Made by a program: the position numbers and the translations under genes. 64,000 nt of DNA from Labia minor (Eukaryota > Arthropoda > Insecta > Dermaptera > Spongiphoridae), in assembly GCA_963082975.1 (NCBI GenBank), contig OY720346.1, positions 73,276,767 through 73,340,766 on the forward strand, read 5' to 3'. Shown here piece by piece: positions 1 to 11,911 of this stretch (positions are counted from its first letter, which is position 1; each line of letters begins with the position of its first letter). The notes beneath the pieces are model-generated. The model searched no databases and had not been told where the DNA came from. It saw nothing but the letters and a program-made list of their open reading frames with translations.

Positions 1-549
1 GACTTGAAACGTGGAGATCTATCAAAAATGCGTATATTGATAGTCTCAATCGGGATTACAATACCTTTACTCTCAAAACATTTATTTCGATTGATAATGA
101 AAATATAAATGAATATTATAAAATTTATTGAATTTAAAGGGCTACCAGTTTCTTCTTCTTCTTTTCTTCTGTTGAAAATACTGAATTAATAAAGTAACAT
201 GATAGTGGATTAGATATCTTCTAATAAAAGGTTACCGCTATCACAATATTCTAAAGATAACAGAATAATAGATGTACTTATATATAATAGGGAGAAGTTG
301 AAGTAAATTGGAGGAACGGTATTCGTTCCCCTCCCATCGAATCAGATTAGATCGAATTGGGAGATCTCATAGCGTTTAATCAAACCTTTTATTTGATTTT
401 GTTAAAGATCAATACTAAATGATTTATCTATCAATGATTAATTAATAATTATATATCATAAAAATAAGTAGGTATAATATAGTAAAAAAAATTAATAGAT
501 TTTCGATCAAGATATCGATGGTATGTTTTATATTATGAAAATATGTAAA
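1..549. other. A+T-rich stretch without a recognisable gene
   Basis: No coding frame with family similarity, no splice-bounded exon and no repeat family that recurs elsewhere in the window was seen. The sequence is low-complexity A/T runs with a slightly G+C-richer patch near 310-375. Confidence 0.5.
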
Positions 550-1022
550 TCAACTGTGGCCAGGCATAGAGCCGACCGAGGATTTGAAATAAATTAATTT
601 CCAAACAACGTATAAAGTATCAAAAAAAAAAAAATTTTAAAAACTTGAATTAAAATGTAAAAAAATTAAAATTAAAATATTTTGGTTTTTATTTTTAATT
701 TAATTACTCAATTATAAATTACTACTATATTTTAAGTGTAAAATTTCCGACAATGAATATAAAATTAATACTTTGTAAACTACCACTTCCGGTTTCCGGA
801 TATACACCAAAAGTTCATGAATTCATGCTACTGATGGATTAAATATACCAAATTTTATCCAAATCCATTGAGCCCTACAAGCTGAACAACCGGACAGACT
901 GACAAACATCACGATAAAAATACTTTTTTCTGTTAAGAAAATTCATGATTCGTGGAGATATGTAAAAATCCCCACATGTGAAATTTGTAAAAATACCTTC
1001 CCCTCCTATCGTCGATCGGTTA
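550..1022 (+). mobile_element. Family C Helentron-like non-autonomous element, copy C1
   Basis: The copy opens with a degraded CTGTGGCCAGG hairpin followed by a GACCGA-type subterminal repeat. It ends at CCTATCGTCGATCGGT, the inverted form of that repeat. Inside are the cassette landmarks ACCACTTCCGG, ACCAAATTTTATCC and a short GACAGACTGACAAACAT remnant of the microsatellite. The central body (about 600-780) matches copy C3 at 12.5-13.0 kb rather than the other C copies, so C1 and C3 form a subfamily. Assignment to Helentrons rests on terminal architecture only. Confidence 0.65.
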
Positions 1023-1550
1023 AATTTAATGATTTTTATTTATTTTTTTCAATTTTTCAATATTTATTTGACTCCATCTCTCTCTTAAAATTGTTTTTTT
1101 TTAACTATTTAATTTTTCTAATTGCTATATATAAATTAAGGATTTCATATTCAAAGTTAAAAGTATTTCTTTATTATATAAAACAAAAACAAAAGAAAAA
1201 AAAGAAAATTTAATATTAATTAAAATCAAATAAAAACAAATAGTTTTGTTGATTTGAATTTAGACCATTGAAAAATCATAGAAAAGGGACAGTAATTATT
1301 TTTTTTTATATATATGAAGGAATTTTATAAAATAATAATCAATTTATTATATTTTAATATTTTTTTTCACTTAAAGCAATTATATTTTACTACTTTAATA
1401 ATAATACTTTTTGATTTACATTATATGAAATATTAGTATCAAATCAATTTTTTTTTTTTTTATAAATCAAATAAAGATACTTTTCAAAATTAATGTATAA
1501 CGTTTCATATTCATGTATGAAAAATAATTAATTTTATTTTATTTTTTTTT
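1023..1550. other. A+T-rich spacer
   Basis: Only homopolymer-rich A/T sequence is visible between the C1 and A1 elements. No coding or structured feature was recognised. Confidence 0.5.
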
Positions 1551-2141
1551 ACTATCTCGCCAGAACACGAAAATTTTCGATGTTGAGATTTTGATGTTTT
1601 TATACGTTTTGAAGGTTCCTGAATCATTTTCACTAAGGTTGAGAGAAATGTGTGTGTGTGTGTGTGTGTATGTGAGTGTGTATGTATGTAGAGAAGATTA
1701 CGCAAAAATGGTTTGTGCTAGAATCATGAAATTTGGTACATGGGCATCATTCAAAATTCGTAGTTTTCTATCAACTTTTGAGAAATGTAGCTCAACCGGA
1801 AGAGGGTCATTACTTACAACGTTTTGATTTTTTTTCCTCTAAAGTGACCGTAAAAATAGAGATATATATTTGATAGTTTTTCACATGATTAAAAATTGTA
1901 TAAAACTGCTATATATAGAATTTAAGCTTAATTGAATCGCTGAAAGTATCGGAATTAATATTTACGCGCCTACACGTGACGTGGTGCCATCAACATAAAG
2001 CCAAACATACCCTGGTTTAATAAATATTATTTATTAATTTTAATTTATAATTTATAATTATTTAAATTATAATTTAAATATAATTATTTTGTTATTTAAT
2101 CCAATTCAAATTGGGAGATACTCGAGTGGAGACACTCCAGC
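1551..2141 (-). mobile_element. Family A Helentron-like element, copy A1
   Basis: Read on the minus strand, the copy starts GCTGGAGTGTCTCCACTCG and ends GGCGAGATAGT. The first part holds a GGAG/CTCC mini-hairpin. The ACTATCTCGC subterminal repeat near the 5' end is the inverse of the 3' GCGAGATAGT. A (CA)n tract (about 1650-1690) lies next to the conserved CAACCTTAGTGAAAATG block. A small ORF across this region is a by-product of the microsatellite. The 5' subterminal repeat is eroded here. Confidence 0.75.
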
Positions 2142-3219
2142 TTAATTTATTTTAAGTAATATTGATTAAAGAAATTTTATTAAAAAAAAATAAAAATTAT
2201 AGACATGTTTCATTTCAATACTTTTAAAATAATATTTATTATTTATGTACACTTACATAATATTTACTTGAATTATTTTTTATTCTTCTTTTTAAAATTC
2301 CATTAATTTTTTTCTATTATTATTTTAATTTAATTTTTAATTTTTTTTTTTTTTAATTTTCTTTTGAAAATAGAAAAGTGAAATTAAAAATTATTATATC
2401 ATCATTGTATTTATTCACTTTTAAAACAAAAATGACTAATCGTATATTTATTCATCTTTCTTTTTCATTTACAGATTTTATTTTTTTTTTTTTTTTTTAG
2501 AATAAATTAATATACAATTAGTTTTGAGGTAAAGATGGTAATCCCTATGTGACATTTACATAGAAATTAACATAATATTCTTCCTCAAGGGAGATTGTTC
2601 CAGATTAATGGACCGCTGTCGTTCTTAATCCCTCCATTAATTTAAAAGCGTATGCTGTCTGGAGAAAAGAAAAATTCAAGTGACTTTATTTTGATTCTCA
2701 TCAATTATTATTATTATTATTATTATATATTTATTATATCAATTAATAATAAAAAAAAAATCCATGGATTGGCTAGTCAAAGAACTTTTTATACATAACA
2801 GCATTAGAGAAAACATGAAATCCTCTTTCTATCAAAAAGCATCAATGGCAAAGCTAAGGACTGTTTGGGTCTAGGATTAGCGCCCCAACTTTCTAATGGA
2901 AAAGTTGCGGCGGCATGGACTTGATTTGGCATATGCCCTTTTTCCAAAGGATTATCCTGACCTGGCCGGCACCAAAAGAGAGAGACAAACCTCCATGAGT
3001 AAGTGTAAGAGAGAGAGAGAGATAAAAGATAGAAAGTCCTCCTTTTGTGTTCTACCTGTAATATATACTTCACCTAGAGTCATTGAATCAACTTAAAATT
3101 CAATGCGCCTACAAAGAGCTTAGAAATAATCTGTAACGAAAAAGCCCTTTATTCATACTACTTGTAGATGAATAAACAACTAATTATATAGTATATTTTT
3201 CAAAATACAATATCAAAAA
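2142..3219. other. A+T-rich spacer with one G+C-richer patch
   Basis: Mostly A/T homopolymers and a (TTA)n tract near 2707-2725. The patch at about 2800-3080 is richer in G+C and ends in a (GA)n run. It carries overlapping short ORFs on both strands that match no family I recognise, and no splice sites frame them. Confidence 0.4.
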
Positions 3220-3510
3220 TCTGGGGGGTCTCCACTCGACTATCTCGCAAATTTGAATTGGATTAATTATAACATATATTTTATTTAAATTAAATTATAA
3301 ATTTTAAAATTAATAAATAATATTTATTAAACCATCACGTGTTTGACTCTTTGTCGATGGCACCACGTCTCGTGCTGGCGCGTGAATTTGTTAAAAAAAT
3401 AATTTCGGTACTTTCAGCGATTCAATCAAGCTAAAATCAGTTTTATACAATTTATAATCATGTGAAAAACTATCAAACATATCTTTATTTTGACGGTCAC
3501 TTTAGAGGTA
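3220..3510 (+). mobile_element. Family A element, 5' half only, copy A2
   Basis: The copy starts CTGGGGGGTCTCCACTCGAC and runs through the characteristic Helentron-like body to CGGTCACTTTAGAGG. There it stops and abuts the 5' end of a family C element. The cassette, microsatellite and 3' terminus are missing, so family C probably inserted into or replaced the 3' half. Confidence 0.7.
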
Positions 3511-3513
3511 AAT

Positions 3514-4132
3514 AAGTTGACCTGTGGCCAGGTCCGAACCGACCGACGGTTTGAAATAAATTAATTTCCAGCTACAGAAACAATTTCAAATAATTTTCAT
3601 ATATCTATTAATGTAATAAAAAACAAATATGGATACATAAATAATAAATATAAACATTTTTAATTTTATTTTATTTATAATATATATGCAAGACCAGGCT
3701 GTGAAGTCATGAATGGCTGGATGACGTCATATAATTTTAAATCAAGAAAAAACTAATAAATATGATTTTTCTCGAGGATAAAACCAATACAAAGTGCATG
3801 ATTCGTGGTGATATATAAAAAAATCTCCTTTGGTGTGAAAATAACCCTTTCCTTCCTATCGTCGATCGCTAATACTACCACTTCCGGTTTCCGGAATTGC
3901 ACCAAAAGTTGATCAATTCATCCCACTGATGCATTAAGTAAATTTACCAAATTTCATCAAAATCGGTTGAGCCGTTCAGGCTGTACACATCTATACGGAC
4001 GGACGGACAGACATCATGCTAAAAATACTTTTTTCTGTTTAGAAAATGCATGATTCGTGGAGATATTTAAAAATCTCCACATGTGAAATTTGGTGTGAAA
4101 ACAATACCTCCCTTACTATCGTCGGTCGGTAA
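3514..4132 (+). mobile_element. Family C element with two successive 3' modules, copy C2
   Basis: The copy starts AAGTTGACCTGTGGCCAGG with the ACCGACCGACGG subterminal repeat. A first terminus-like block, CCTATCGTCGATCG, occurs near 3860-3872. A cassette follows (CTTCCGGTTTCCGG, ACCAAATTTCATCAAAATCG, then a GGACGGACGGACAGACAT tract). A second terminus, CTATCGTCGGTCGGTAA, closes the copy. The same two-module order recurs in copy C6 at 38 kb, so it is a family trait rather than a chance nesting. Confidence 0.75.
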
Positions 4133-5783
4133 AAAAAGAAAACGTCGTAGGTAATGGTCCTCTTCCGGATGAGCTACCCAAAATCCCCATGACCAGTTTT
4201 AGCTTGATTTATATACAAATCTGAGTCATCCCATCTTTTATTTTTCCATTTAGTTATGTATAAAGCTGCTATATATAGAATTTCAGTTTGATTGAATAGA
4301 TGAAAATACCCGAATTAATTTTTTAACACGTTGACTGATAATCACGCGCCAGCAAGAGACATGGTATTCAATTATAATTTTTCTTTTTCTTAAAAATAAG
4401 TTTATGAAAAATTGTCAATCATCCTACAATAAATAATAATAAAAAGATAATTAATATAATTAATATTTATTTATAATTACTTTAAAATGAAAACGATAAT
4501 TGTCAATGCAATTTAATAACATATATTTTTATTTTTATTTTTTATTTTTATTAATTATCCGTTGATTGTTTTTGATTTAAGTTTGAATTATTAAATTTAA
4601 TAGAATTTTTATATAATATAATATTTTGTTTTAATTGCTTGTCACTTATTAATCATTCTTTTTTTTTGCATTTAAATCAATCATCCGGTTTGGATTTTCT
4701 ATCAGATGTTTTTTTTTTATTATCGTATATGTTCTATTCCAATCGAATTGTTTTTTGTTTTTTTTTTAAATGCCAACTTTTTTTATATATTTATTATATT
4801 GAATTATTTTACTAATTGATCATATGCATGAATACCTGTGTGAATTCTTTTTCTATAAAATAATCATATAGAATTGGTTGATATTTGTTTTGTTTTTTTT
4901 TTTTGAAAAAACAAAAAAATCTGCAAGTTTAAAATTTTGAAAAATACTAAATTTTTGTATTACATTTAAAGATCTTCTGATAGATATCAAGATATTTGTA
5001 TAAATATAAGTAAGTAAATATATTTATAAGTAATTAAGAAAAAACTCATTGATATATTTATTGTACATATTTGAATAAAATAAGATCAAGTAAGTGAAAA
5101 TCTTTTTGATAGATTACACTTCATATATTTCTTTCTTTTTCTCCCACCCACTCACTCTATCTATTTTTCTTTTATTCTTATCAAATTTTATTTGAAAAAT
5201 ATTTTTTTTATATGCTTTTTATTAACTTGACTTTTCTGTCTGTCTGTAATGTTAATAATTTGGATTTGGATTTTAACCCACTTCTAGGTGAGCGATTTCG
5301 CTTAAATTTGAAACGTTTATGGAAAGTCGATGACACTGCATTAATCAAAAAGAAATATTTTTAATTTTTTAAAATACGGATTTTTAAAATTTGAAAATTT
5401 AATTGACAAATTATTTTATTTTTTTTCTCTCTCCCTCTTTCTCTTTCTTTATTTTGGGTTGAGTTAAGATTCAAAAATTAAATAAATAAGTAAAAAAAAT
5501 GTAGACAAAAAAATTATATTTTCTATATATTTTTTATACAATATGCTTGTGTTATTCTGTGATTCCGAAAAGAATTCAGTGCCGCATTGTACACGGCAGT
5601 ATGCCGATCGCTCAATAAGCCACTTGCATAATCAATGTCATCTAGAAAAGGCCTAGAAACTTCACGAAGAAAATATATTAGGTATATATATTTGAGAATA
5701 ACAGATTTAAATAGTAGTCAATAGTGCAATGTTTTATATCTGGTAATCAACAATAAATTATTAAAAAAAAATATAAAAACCTT
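4133..5783. other. A+T-rich spacer with degraded repeat fragments
   Basis: A short fragment at 4255-4370 resembles the interior of family A (CTATATATAGAATTTCAG, CACGCGCCAGCA), in minus orientation. The rest is A/T-rich. A CTGTCTGTCTG tract at about 5235-5250 and a following segment look like the repeat at 21.8 kb. No gene was seen. Confidence 0.45.
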
Positions 5784-6050
5784 TTAATATACAAGCTTTG
5801 TAATCAAAAAAATGCCCTAAAAAATAAAAAATAAAATATTAATTAAATCTTGAATATTATCCATTACATATGCCCAACAAAAAAGCGTCTGGCACATATA
5901 AAAATATTAAATTATTTACCTACTACTTTTGTACATATTCTCTCCACACTTTTTTGTTGGGCATATGTAAAGGATAATATTCAAGGTTTATTTTATATTT
6001 TATTTTCTATTTTTTAGGGCATTTTTGATTAAAAAGCATGTATATTAATA
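5784..6050. repeat. Long foldback (about 100 bp arms, about 60 bp loop)
   Basis: The left arm (5784-5886) and right arm (5948-6050) are near-perfect reverse complements. Both contain CATATGCCCAACAAAAAAG or its inverse and AATGCCCTAAAAAATA. No transposase ORF is present, so this is a MITE-like or hairpin element of unknown superfamily. A transcript crossing it would fold into a long hairpin. Confidence 0.75.
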
Positions 6051-7076
6051 AGTGTTTTTTTTTTATTAATTTATTATTAATTTTGAAAATTCAATTCTTT
6101 CTTTTTGTAAATCGATTTGAATACTTAAGAAAGTTTTCCTACTTATATATCTAAACGAAACGTGTTCAATAAAAATAATGGTTATCTGGTAAATGGATAA
6201 AGAAATTTGTCAATTGATTTGAGAGATTTCTTTGAATTTAACTAACACTCTTTTTGGTTCATTTGATTTTTCCAGCAACGAATTCTTATCCATCTCATAG
6301 AATGAAGTTTTTTTTTTTTTGTATTATATATATGTCTGTGTGTGGGTGTGTAAAACGATGGAAGGAGGTGATTTTTTTTGCTTCACTCTTCTTCCATTCG
6401 GCAAATGAACTTTTGCCAAGAAGAAAATGTTCCAGTTTTTGCCACTCGCCGAGACAGATCTGATGAAGATTGTTTCCGGTAGCAATCGGCCGATTCCTTA
6501 CTCCACTGACGTTAAAACCCATCCCCCTTGTTGTCCACTCACTCAATCTGAAAGTGTCGATTACTTAGTTTTTATTACAACTAATTTCACAATTGGAAAC
6601 AATAAAAATTAAATAACGAGAGGAACCATGTTTTTTTATTGAAAAACAGATGTTTTAAAGGGCGAAACCAAAAGAGTGGTTTGTGATTAAAAGGGTTCGA
6701 TTTAATCTTCATTTCAATAATACTCTCCGGGTCAAAATCGTGGATGGGTAATATTAATCCAGTTTACAACTCCTGAAGTCCACTCTGCCATTTCCCTTTG
6801 AACTTAAAAGCCCTTCGTTAGAAACAACTTTAGTGTCCAATCCGTGGTCTGCCACTTGGATTGACCAACCCTCTTTTACTTTATATCATCCTTTTTCTTT
6901 TATATATGTTTTTATTGTTCTGATATTTTATAGTTTATACTTCATTCAAACTTTTATAAAGTGAACGTTTCAATTCTATTATTTTTCACCATCACAATCT
7001 TCTCATCTAATCTTTCATTAAATATTAAAAACTAAATAGCAATTCATTAACATCAACTTTTAGATGTATTATAAAT
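6051..7076. other. Spacer, partly G+C-richer, no gene assigned
   Basis: The stretch at 6280-6560 is less A/T-biased and holds overlapping short ORFs on both strands, but none resembles a known domain and none is splice-bounded in a convincing way. The rest is unremarkable. It could include untranslated or regulatory DNA of the beat-like gene downstream, which cannot be shown from sequence. Confidence 0.35.
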
Positions 7077-7369
7077 CAGTGATTCTCAACCACTATGACG
7101 CGGCACAAAAATGTGCCGCCAAATTTTACAAATGTAAATAGGCTCTTAAACTTTTCCGAATTTTTTTTTCCAATTTTTTCCATATAGTTTAAAAAAAAAG
7201 CTAAAATGTTTTTGCGATCAGGCTCTTAAACATGTTCGACTTTTTTCAATTTTTTTTCAATATGGTAAATCAGTAAATAACTTTTACACTTATCTTTTTC
7301 TTTGTGTGCCGCCAAAATTTTAAACCGTTAAAAGTGTGCCGCGGTAAAAAAAAAGGTTGAGAATCACTT
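7077..7369. mobile_element. hAT-type MITE, copy 1
   Basis: Terminal inverted repeats CAGTGATTCTCAACC and GGTTGAGAATCACTT are typical of hAT elements. Subterminal GTGCCGCC/GGCGGCAC blocks are also inverted. Flanking octamers ttataaat and gtctaaat match at 6 of 8 positions, consistent with an old 8 bp target duplication. No transposase is encoded. A second, better preserved copy lies at 15812-16154. Confidence 0.8.
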
Positions 7370-8140
7370 GTCTAAATCATTGAATATATATTTCAATATT
7401 TAATTATAATAATATTAGCCGTTCCCCGGCCGGCGACGTAAAACTTTTCTTCGAGGGGACAGGCGGCTTCTAGCCGCACGAGATTGATTAATAATAATAA
7501 TATATAGGAAATTTTGTTTCAAATATTTACAAAACAAAACAATGTTTAAATATAAAATTATTAACTTTATTCAAATCGTCGTAGTATTTTTTTTTTATTT
7601 TTTTTATTTGACACTTATTTAATTTAACAAAACAATATTTAAAAAATTTGAAGTTACTTACAATTTAAATTAATGTTGACAATTTAATATACCTTTAATA
7701 GTAAAAATATTTATTTCTATTCATAAGATATCTATCAATTTTCTATTTTTTTTATAACTATTTTCTCAACTTCACTTCGTATCTGTCTGTTCGCTCTTAA
7801 CTAACTCAATAATTATCCGCCAGATGGCGTGAAGGAAATCTTTTTTAGCAACTTTAAATTGAGTTAGACTTTTGAAAATTTTTATTATTATATATATATA
7901 TATATATTTATTTCTATTTACAGTTTTTCGATTTACTATTTTAACTATAATTATAGATTAATCCTCTATTTTATATGGATAATATCACTTTTATTAAATT
8001 AATTAAACCGATGTTAATATCACAGTTTTTTTTTCTGAAAATATATTTATGATGTAAATCGAATATAATATAAAGTTTCTATAAATATTTCTATTTCAGC
8101 TATATATATTTTGCCACTAAATTTATTTCTTTATTTTCAG
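7370..8140. other. Intergenic or intronic DNA with a G+C-rich patch
   Basis: The patch at 7421-7480 (CCGTTCCCCGGCCGGCGACG) contrasts with the A/T-rich surroundings. The segment at 7760-7850 (ACTTCACTT...CTGTCTGTTCGCTC, then CCGCCAGATGGCGTGAA) is related to the outer arms of the 43.2-47.4 kb foldback, so an old repeat copy is likely here. A branch/polypyrimidine-like tract leads into the beat exon at the right edge. Confidence 0.4.
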
Positions 8141-8274
8141 ATCCTCCATCAGAAGGACCCCAAATTGAAGCTGAAAAACGACGTTTTGCTCGGGGAGAAT
8201 TAGTTCGTGCCAATTGTACATCCAGCCCTTCATATCCAGCAACAAATATCAGTTGGTTTATCAATGGAGTTCGG
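8141..8274 (+). CDS. Beaten path (beat)-like cell adhesion protein, single internal Ig-domain exon
   Basis: The exon is flanked by a consensus acceptor (TTTATTTTCAG) and donor (CGG|GTGAGA). It encodes 44 codons plus two leading bases. The peptide contains PPSEGPQIEAEKRRF, then VRANCTSSPSYP and ISWFINGV. The spacing of the Cys of Ig strand B and the Trp of strand C, together with the (V)NCTS...PA..(L/I)SW(Y/F)IN pattern, is what I know from the second Ig domain of insect Beat proteins. These are secreted or GPI/membrane-linked ligands of Side-family receptors in axon guidance. The rest of the gene was not found in the window; the neighbouring kilobases read as intron filled with transposons. 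The paralogue (beat-I to VII) cannot be decided from one exon. Confidence 0.75.
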
Positions 8275-8879
8275 GTGAGAATTTCTCTATTTTTTCAAAT
8301 TATCTTGGAAAATTAAATAAAATTAAAAAAAAACAAACTATTTTTCCGCAACTCATGAAATGATTTACATATCAAATGTAAATGATTTATTTTCATAAAA
8401 TTACTAATTTTATTTTTATTTTATAAATTTCTAACAGTTAGGTATATTAGTACATTAGTAGTTATTACTCGTCTTTACTAAATGAAAGAGTTACCAAAAA
8501 GATGTTGAAGTTAAATATCTATATATTTTTATATGGATTGAGATTTAATTTTAATATTAATTTATAATATATAAATTATAGATCAATGTAATATGGTATA
8601 GTGTATAGTATAGCGAAAGATAATTTCAGTAAAAAATAAAACAATAAATCCTAACCTAATAAATAGTATTTTAATACTAGTATAGATTACTGAGTTTTTT
8701 AGAATATTTATTGTGTTATCCTGAAAAAAGAAAACCAATAAAGGCTGGATAAAATATTCACTACTTCATGACTGCATCTTCCTCTAGATGCTTGCATGTA
8801 TTCTTATCATTTAAAAATGCATTTATTCAAAAAACTGGTACAATATATTTTCTGTATCTTTTTCTGTATCTTTTCCTAC
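8275..8879. other. Probable beat intron, A+T-rich
   Basis: This begins at the donor of the beat-like exon. No second exon with the remaining Ig cysteine could be found on + here. Confidence 0.4.
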
Positions 8880-9720
8880 AACTTTTACCTTTCTTTATGG
8901 CGACATGGTGAAATCGTGTCCAAAGAACGGTGTTAGTTTGGCAACGATCCAATCATCGATCTATTTTCTCACTTCTTCAGCATTTCGAAAGTCCAGTCAA
9001 GCCATGCTTAATTAATCTGAACAAGTGGTAATCAGAAGGCGCTATGTCTGGTGAGTACGCTGGATGTGGCAAGACTTCTTATTCGAGCTGCAACTCAGTA
9101 TTCTTTACAACTATTGCAAGATAGTGTCTGTTACTCGTTATTGCTAGTCTTTTTTATAATAATTAATCGTTTTATTCGTTCAGTTGACGTCGGTAGACAT
9201 CTTCAGATACAGTTTTATTAGGTTTTAGCAGCTCAGAAAACAATTTGCTGATCTCACCATACAGCAAGACATTATGGCCATTAATATCGCTGTCGATGTG
9301 GATGCCTTTCCTAAACTAATCCATGACTTTTACACCTGGGAATGTTGAAGTAGATCCTCTTTTCATTGACAGTCAAAATACACCACAGAAAACTCTCCTT
9401 TTTTTCCTGGCAGGCATTGAAACTGCGGAGTTGAAACGATTCGAAATGACATTTTCAGTCAATTCGTAAGGTAGCCATTTTCCCTCCTTTGAGATCTTTC
9501 CCATTGCATGTAAACGTCTCGAAACAGTTGATTCAACAACTGCAAAGCTATCGAAAAGTCCTTTGAGTGTTTGAGCTGGGTTCTCGTCCAATAAGTCTTG
9601 CAATTCATTAATTGTCTTCAAACGTTTTTGGTCCTTCAGGCCGTTCTTTGTCATTGACATCAAAATCACCACACTTTTAAATCGTTCTTCTCTTATATGT
9701 CCTTGTGAGGACAACTATTT
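8880..9720 (-). pseudogene. Decayed mariner transposase
   Basis: On the minus strand the N-terminal frame (9373-9714) carries the mariner helix-turn-helix region: LDENPAQTLKGL, then STVSRRLHAMGKISKEGKW and a P-H-E-L-T-like YELTE. Further downstream, in other frames, come an ELLKPNKTVSEDVYRRQL-like block and LPHPAYSPDIAPSDYHLFR, the DDE/D region around the last catalytic Asp. The stretch therefore spans nearly the whole transposase but is broken by stops and frameshifts. Terminal inverted repeats were not found. It sits in the probable beat intron in antisense orientation. Confidence 0.8.
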
Positions 9721-10678
9721 TAACTGATACTAATACAATATATAAATAGATAGATTACTTAGCATAATTTGTTTTTATTTACTACTTAATTTAAGAACGC
9801 ATTGAAAATTAATCTTTTCAAACAAAATTATTTGAAGAGAAAATTCATGAATTTGGATATTCTTTATTAAATTAACAGATAAGCAATTAAATAAGAATTA
9901 ATAATTAAAATAAATAAATATTGGATCGATTTAGAAGCAATCAAAGAGAATATAGATCATGAATATAATCAAATAAAAATTCAGAAAATTAAGTACACAT
10001 TAATGAAAGTAATAATTATAGAATGATGTTTTATTAAAATGGATGATTTATTTATTATATAATTACGATAATTCTTGATAAAAAAATCCAAACTTAATTA
10101 TTCACTTTGTAAGTGCAACCCCAATCGTCTTCAATTGCGAATGTTTTCCCATTATTCAATTAAGGACTTGTTAAAGTTTCCACTCTCCAGGCTGTTATTA
10201 TGCACCCCACTTCAGCCATTTATTTAATATTGTTTTAACTTAGTCATTTATCTAACCCCTGTTGTTTGATTTTTGCCATTTAACAGGTAGGAGGTGGTTG
10301 TTGAGAAACTCCTCCAGGCGCATTTGCTAATGGTCTATCAATAACGACCTGATGAAGGGGATCGCAGCCGGGTGGGTTTTTGTCCAGCTCCATTGGCAAA
10401 GGCTATGAGGAGGGCTAATTGAATATTGAGAGCACACGAGGGGACGCAACGAACAACGACAACCTCCCTCCCCTGAATTAATCAGCCCATCTGCATAGAG
10501 AGTAGTTAAGGGTTGGTTGGTTGGGGTGGGAGTTAATCACCTCCCCAATATCTATGAAGCTCTCACTCTCTCTCTTTATCTATCTGTGTAATCGGTCAAA
10601 CCGTTTTTCGCTTCATTTCAATCGTCTGTCTGCTTCTTCTTGTCCCCAATTCCTTATTTTTTTTCTTTTTTTTAATAA
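9721..10678. other. Probable intronic DNA with a G+C-richer unique part
   Basis: The segment at 10090-10640 is less A/T-biased than its surroundings and not repeated elsewhere in the window. It includes GGTTGGTTGGTTGGGGTGGG (10511-10532) and a (CT)n run. No protein domain was recognised. Single-copy composition makes it a candidate conserved non-coding region, but this is inference. Confidence 0.35.
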
Positions 10679-10795
10679 AAGGAGGCTGGGTTGACTCGAT
10701 CCCATAGACTCCAGCTAGAGAAATTCCCTTGCCAGACCCGGGACCACCAGAATGTGAATCAGCTTCGCTAACCTCTCACCCTGTGGCGCCTTCAT
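10679..10795 (-). mobile_element. Short G+C-rich repeat, possible tRNA-derived SINE, copy 1
   Basis: On the minus strand it reads GGCGCCACAGGGTGAGAGG, then TTAGCGAAGCTG (A-box-like) and CCCGGGTCTGGC (a weak B-box-like block), and ends near CAACCCAGCCTCC. A second copy lies at 24868-24985 in the same orientation. Two copies with shared ends show it is a repeat; the tRNA origin is a guess from the two box-like motifs. Confidence 0.5.
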
Positions 10796-11911
10796 TTTTA
10801 AATAAAAATAAAACAAAAATTATAAATTTACAATTTAACTTTTACATCTAATATAACTAATTTATACATAATAATTTGATAATTATGTATTATTTAATTA
10901 AATTTAATTAACATCTAGATATATCTTTTATATGTAAAATAGTAATCAACGTATAATTTTATTCATTTTCAAAATAATTTCATCACAACACCTCATTTTG
11001 TACAGAACAATTTGATAAATTTAATAGCTTCAAATAAATATAATCGTATTATCTAAATTACAAACTTTTATCATTATTTATTATTTATTTATTTATTTAG
11101 TACATTATATTAATGATCAAAAATTTATTTGAAAATAATGTTAGTCACATTTAAAACATTATTTAAAAACAAATGAAAATTAAGTCAAGTTAAATTAAGA
11201 TTGACAAGAATAATATGATATTGGATAAATAATAATATATTAATATCTTTTATATATAGGTATATTATACATATAATACCTTCAAAATTGTAATATCCTT
11301 TGATGAAAAACAAGTTTTCATACTTTATATAGATAAGAATAAATATGATCCTATTATTCTAATATCTATAGTTTATGATTTATTTTCATCATTAAATATA
11401 ACGGGTTTAGAAATTAATATAAAAAGGAGGGGGGGGGGGGGTGAATAAAAATCGAAGTAACTGCCATTGGCTTTTTTAATGTCTTTTTGAATAAACAATC
11501 TTCATTTTTAAAGTTAATAAATAAAATTCAAAATCTTTTATATCATTTTGTTTTGATGATTTTTTTTATTCTCTTCAACATAATTCATAATTTACACAAA
11601 AAGAAATAATCGCTCGATGTTGGTTGTTTTTTCTAAAGATACATGACATCAATTTCACGCCAATAGGTTTTTGCTTTGTGGTAAGAAAGAATAATGGATC
11701 ACTCCTTTGGCATTCCACCATAATTTTTTTTTTTCTGAAATTTCGACTTAGGGGTGTGTCTTGAGGGTGTATTCTTTCTTATCTTTACTTACTTGATCCT
11801 TTTCGATTATCATACAAATTTTACTTTTCATTGCAAAACGGCAATCGTTTATTTCGAAGCAACAAAAATTCTCACTTTTTCGGTCGATTCGTCCAATTGC
11901 ATTAATTTATG
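10796..11911. other. A+T-rich spacer with G14 tract
   Basis: There is no coding signal. A run of about fourteen G (near 11429-11442) stands out. The region 11640-11910 may hold further decayed LINE sequence upstream or downstream of the recognisable fragment at 11912, but no motif could be confirmed. Confidence 0.4.

Noticed and set aside
1591-1827. ORF rich in Val/Cys/Tyr over a family A element; similar ORFs at 1511-1705, 40280-40540 and 50916-51179
   Set aside because: The residues come from translation of the (CA/TG)n microsatellite and conserved repeat sequence; the frame is not preserved between copies.
2804-3073. 89-codon minus-strand ORF with an opposing + ORF
   Set aside because: No family recognised, no splice sites, low-complexity LSLSLS part from (GA)n. 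Recorded as a G+C-richer patch only.
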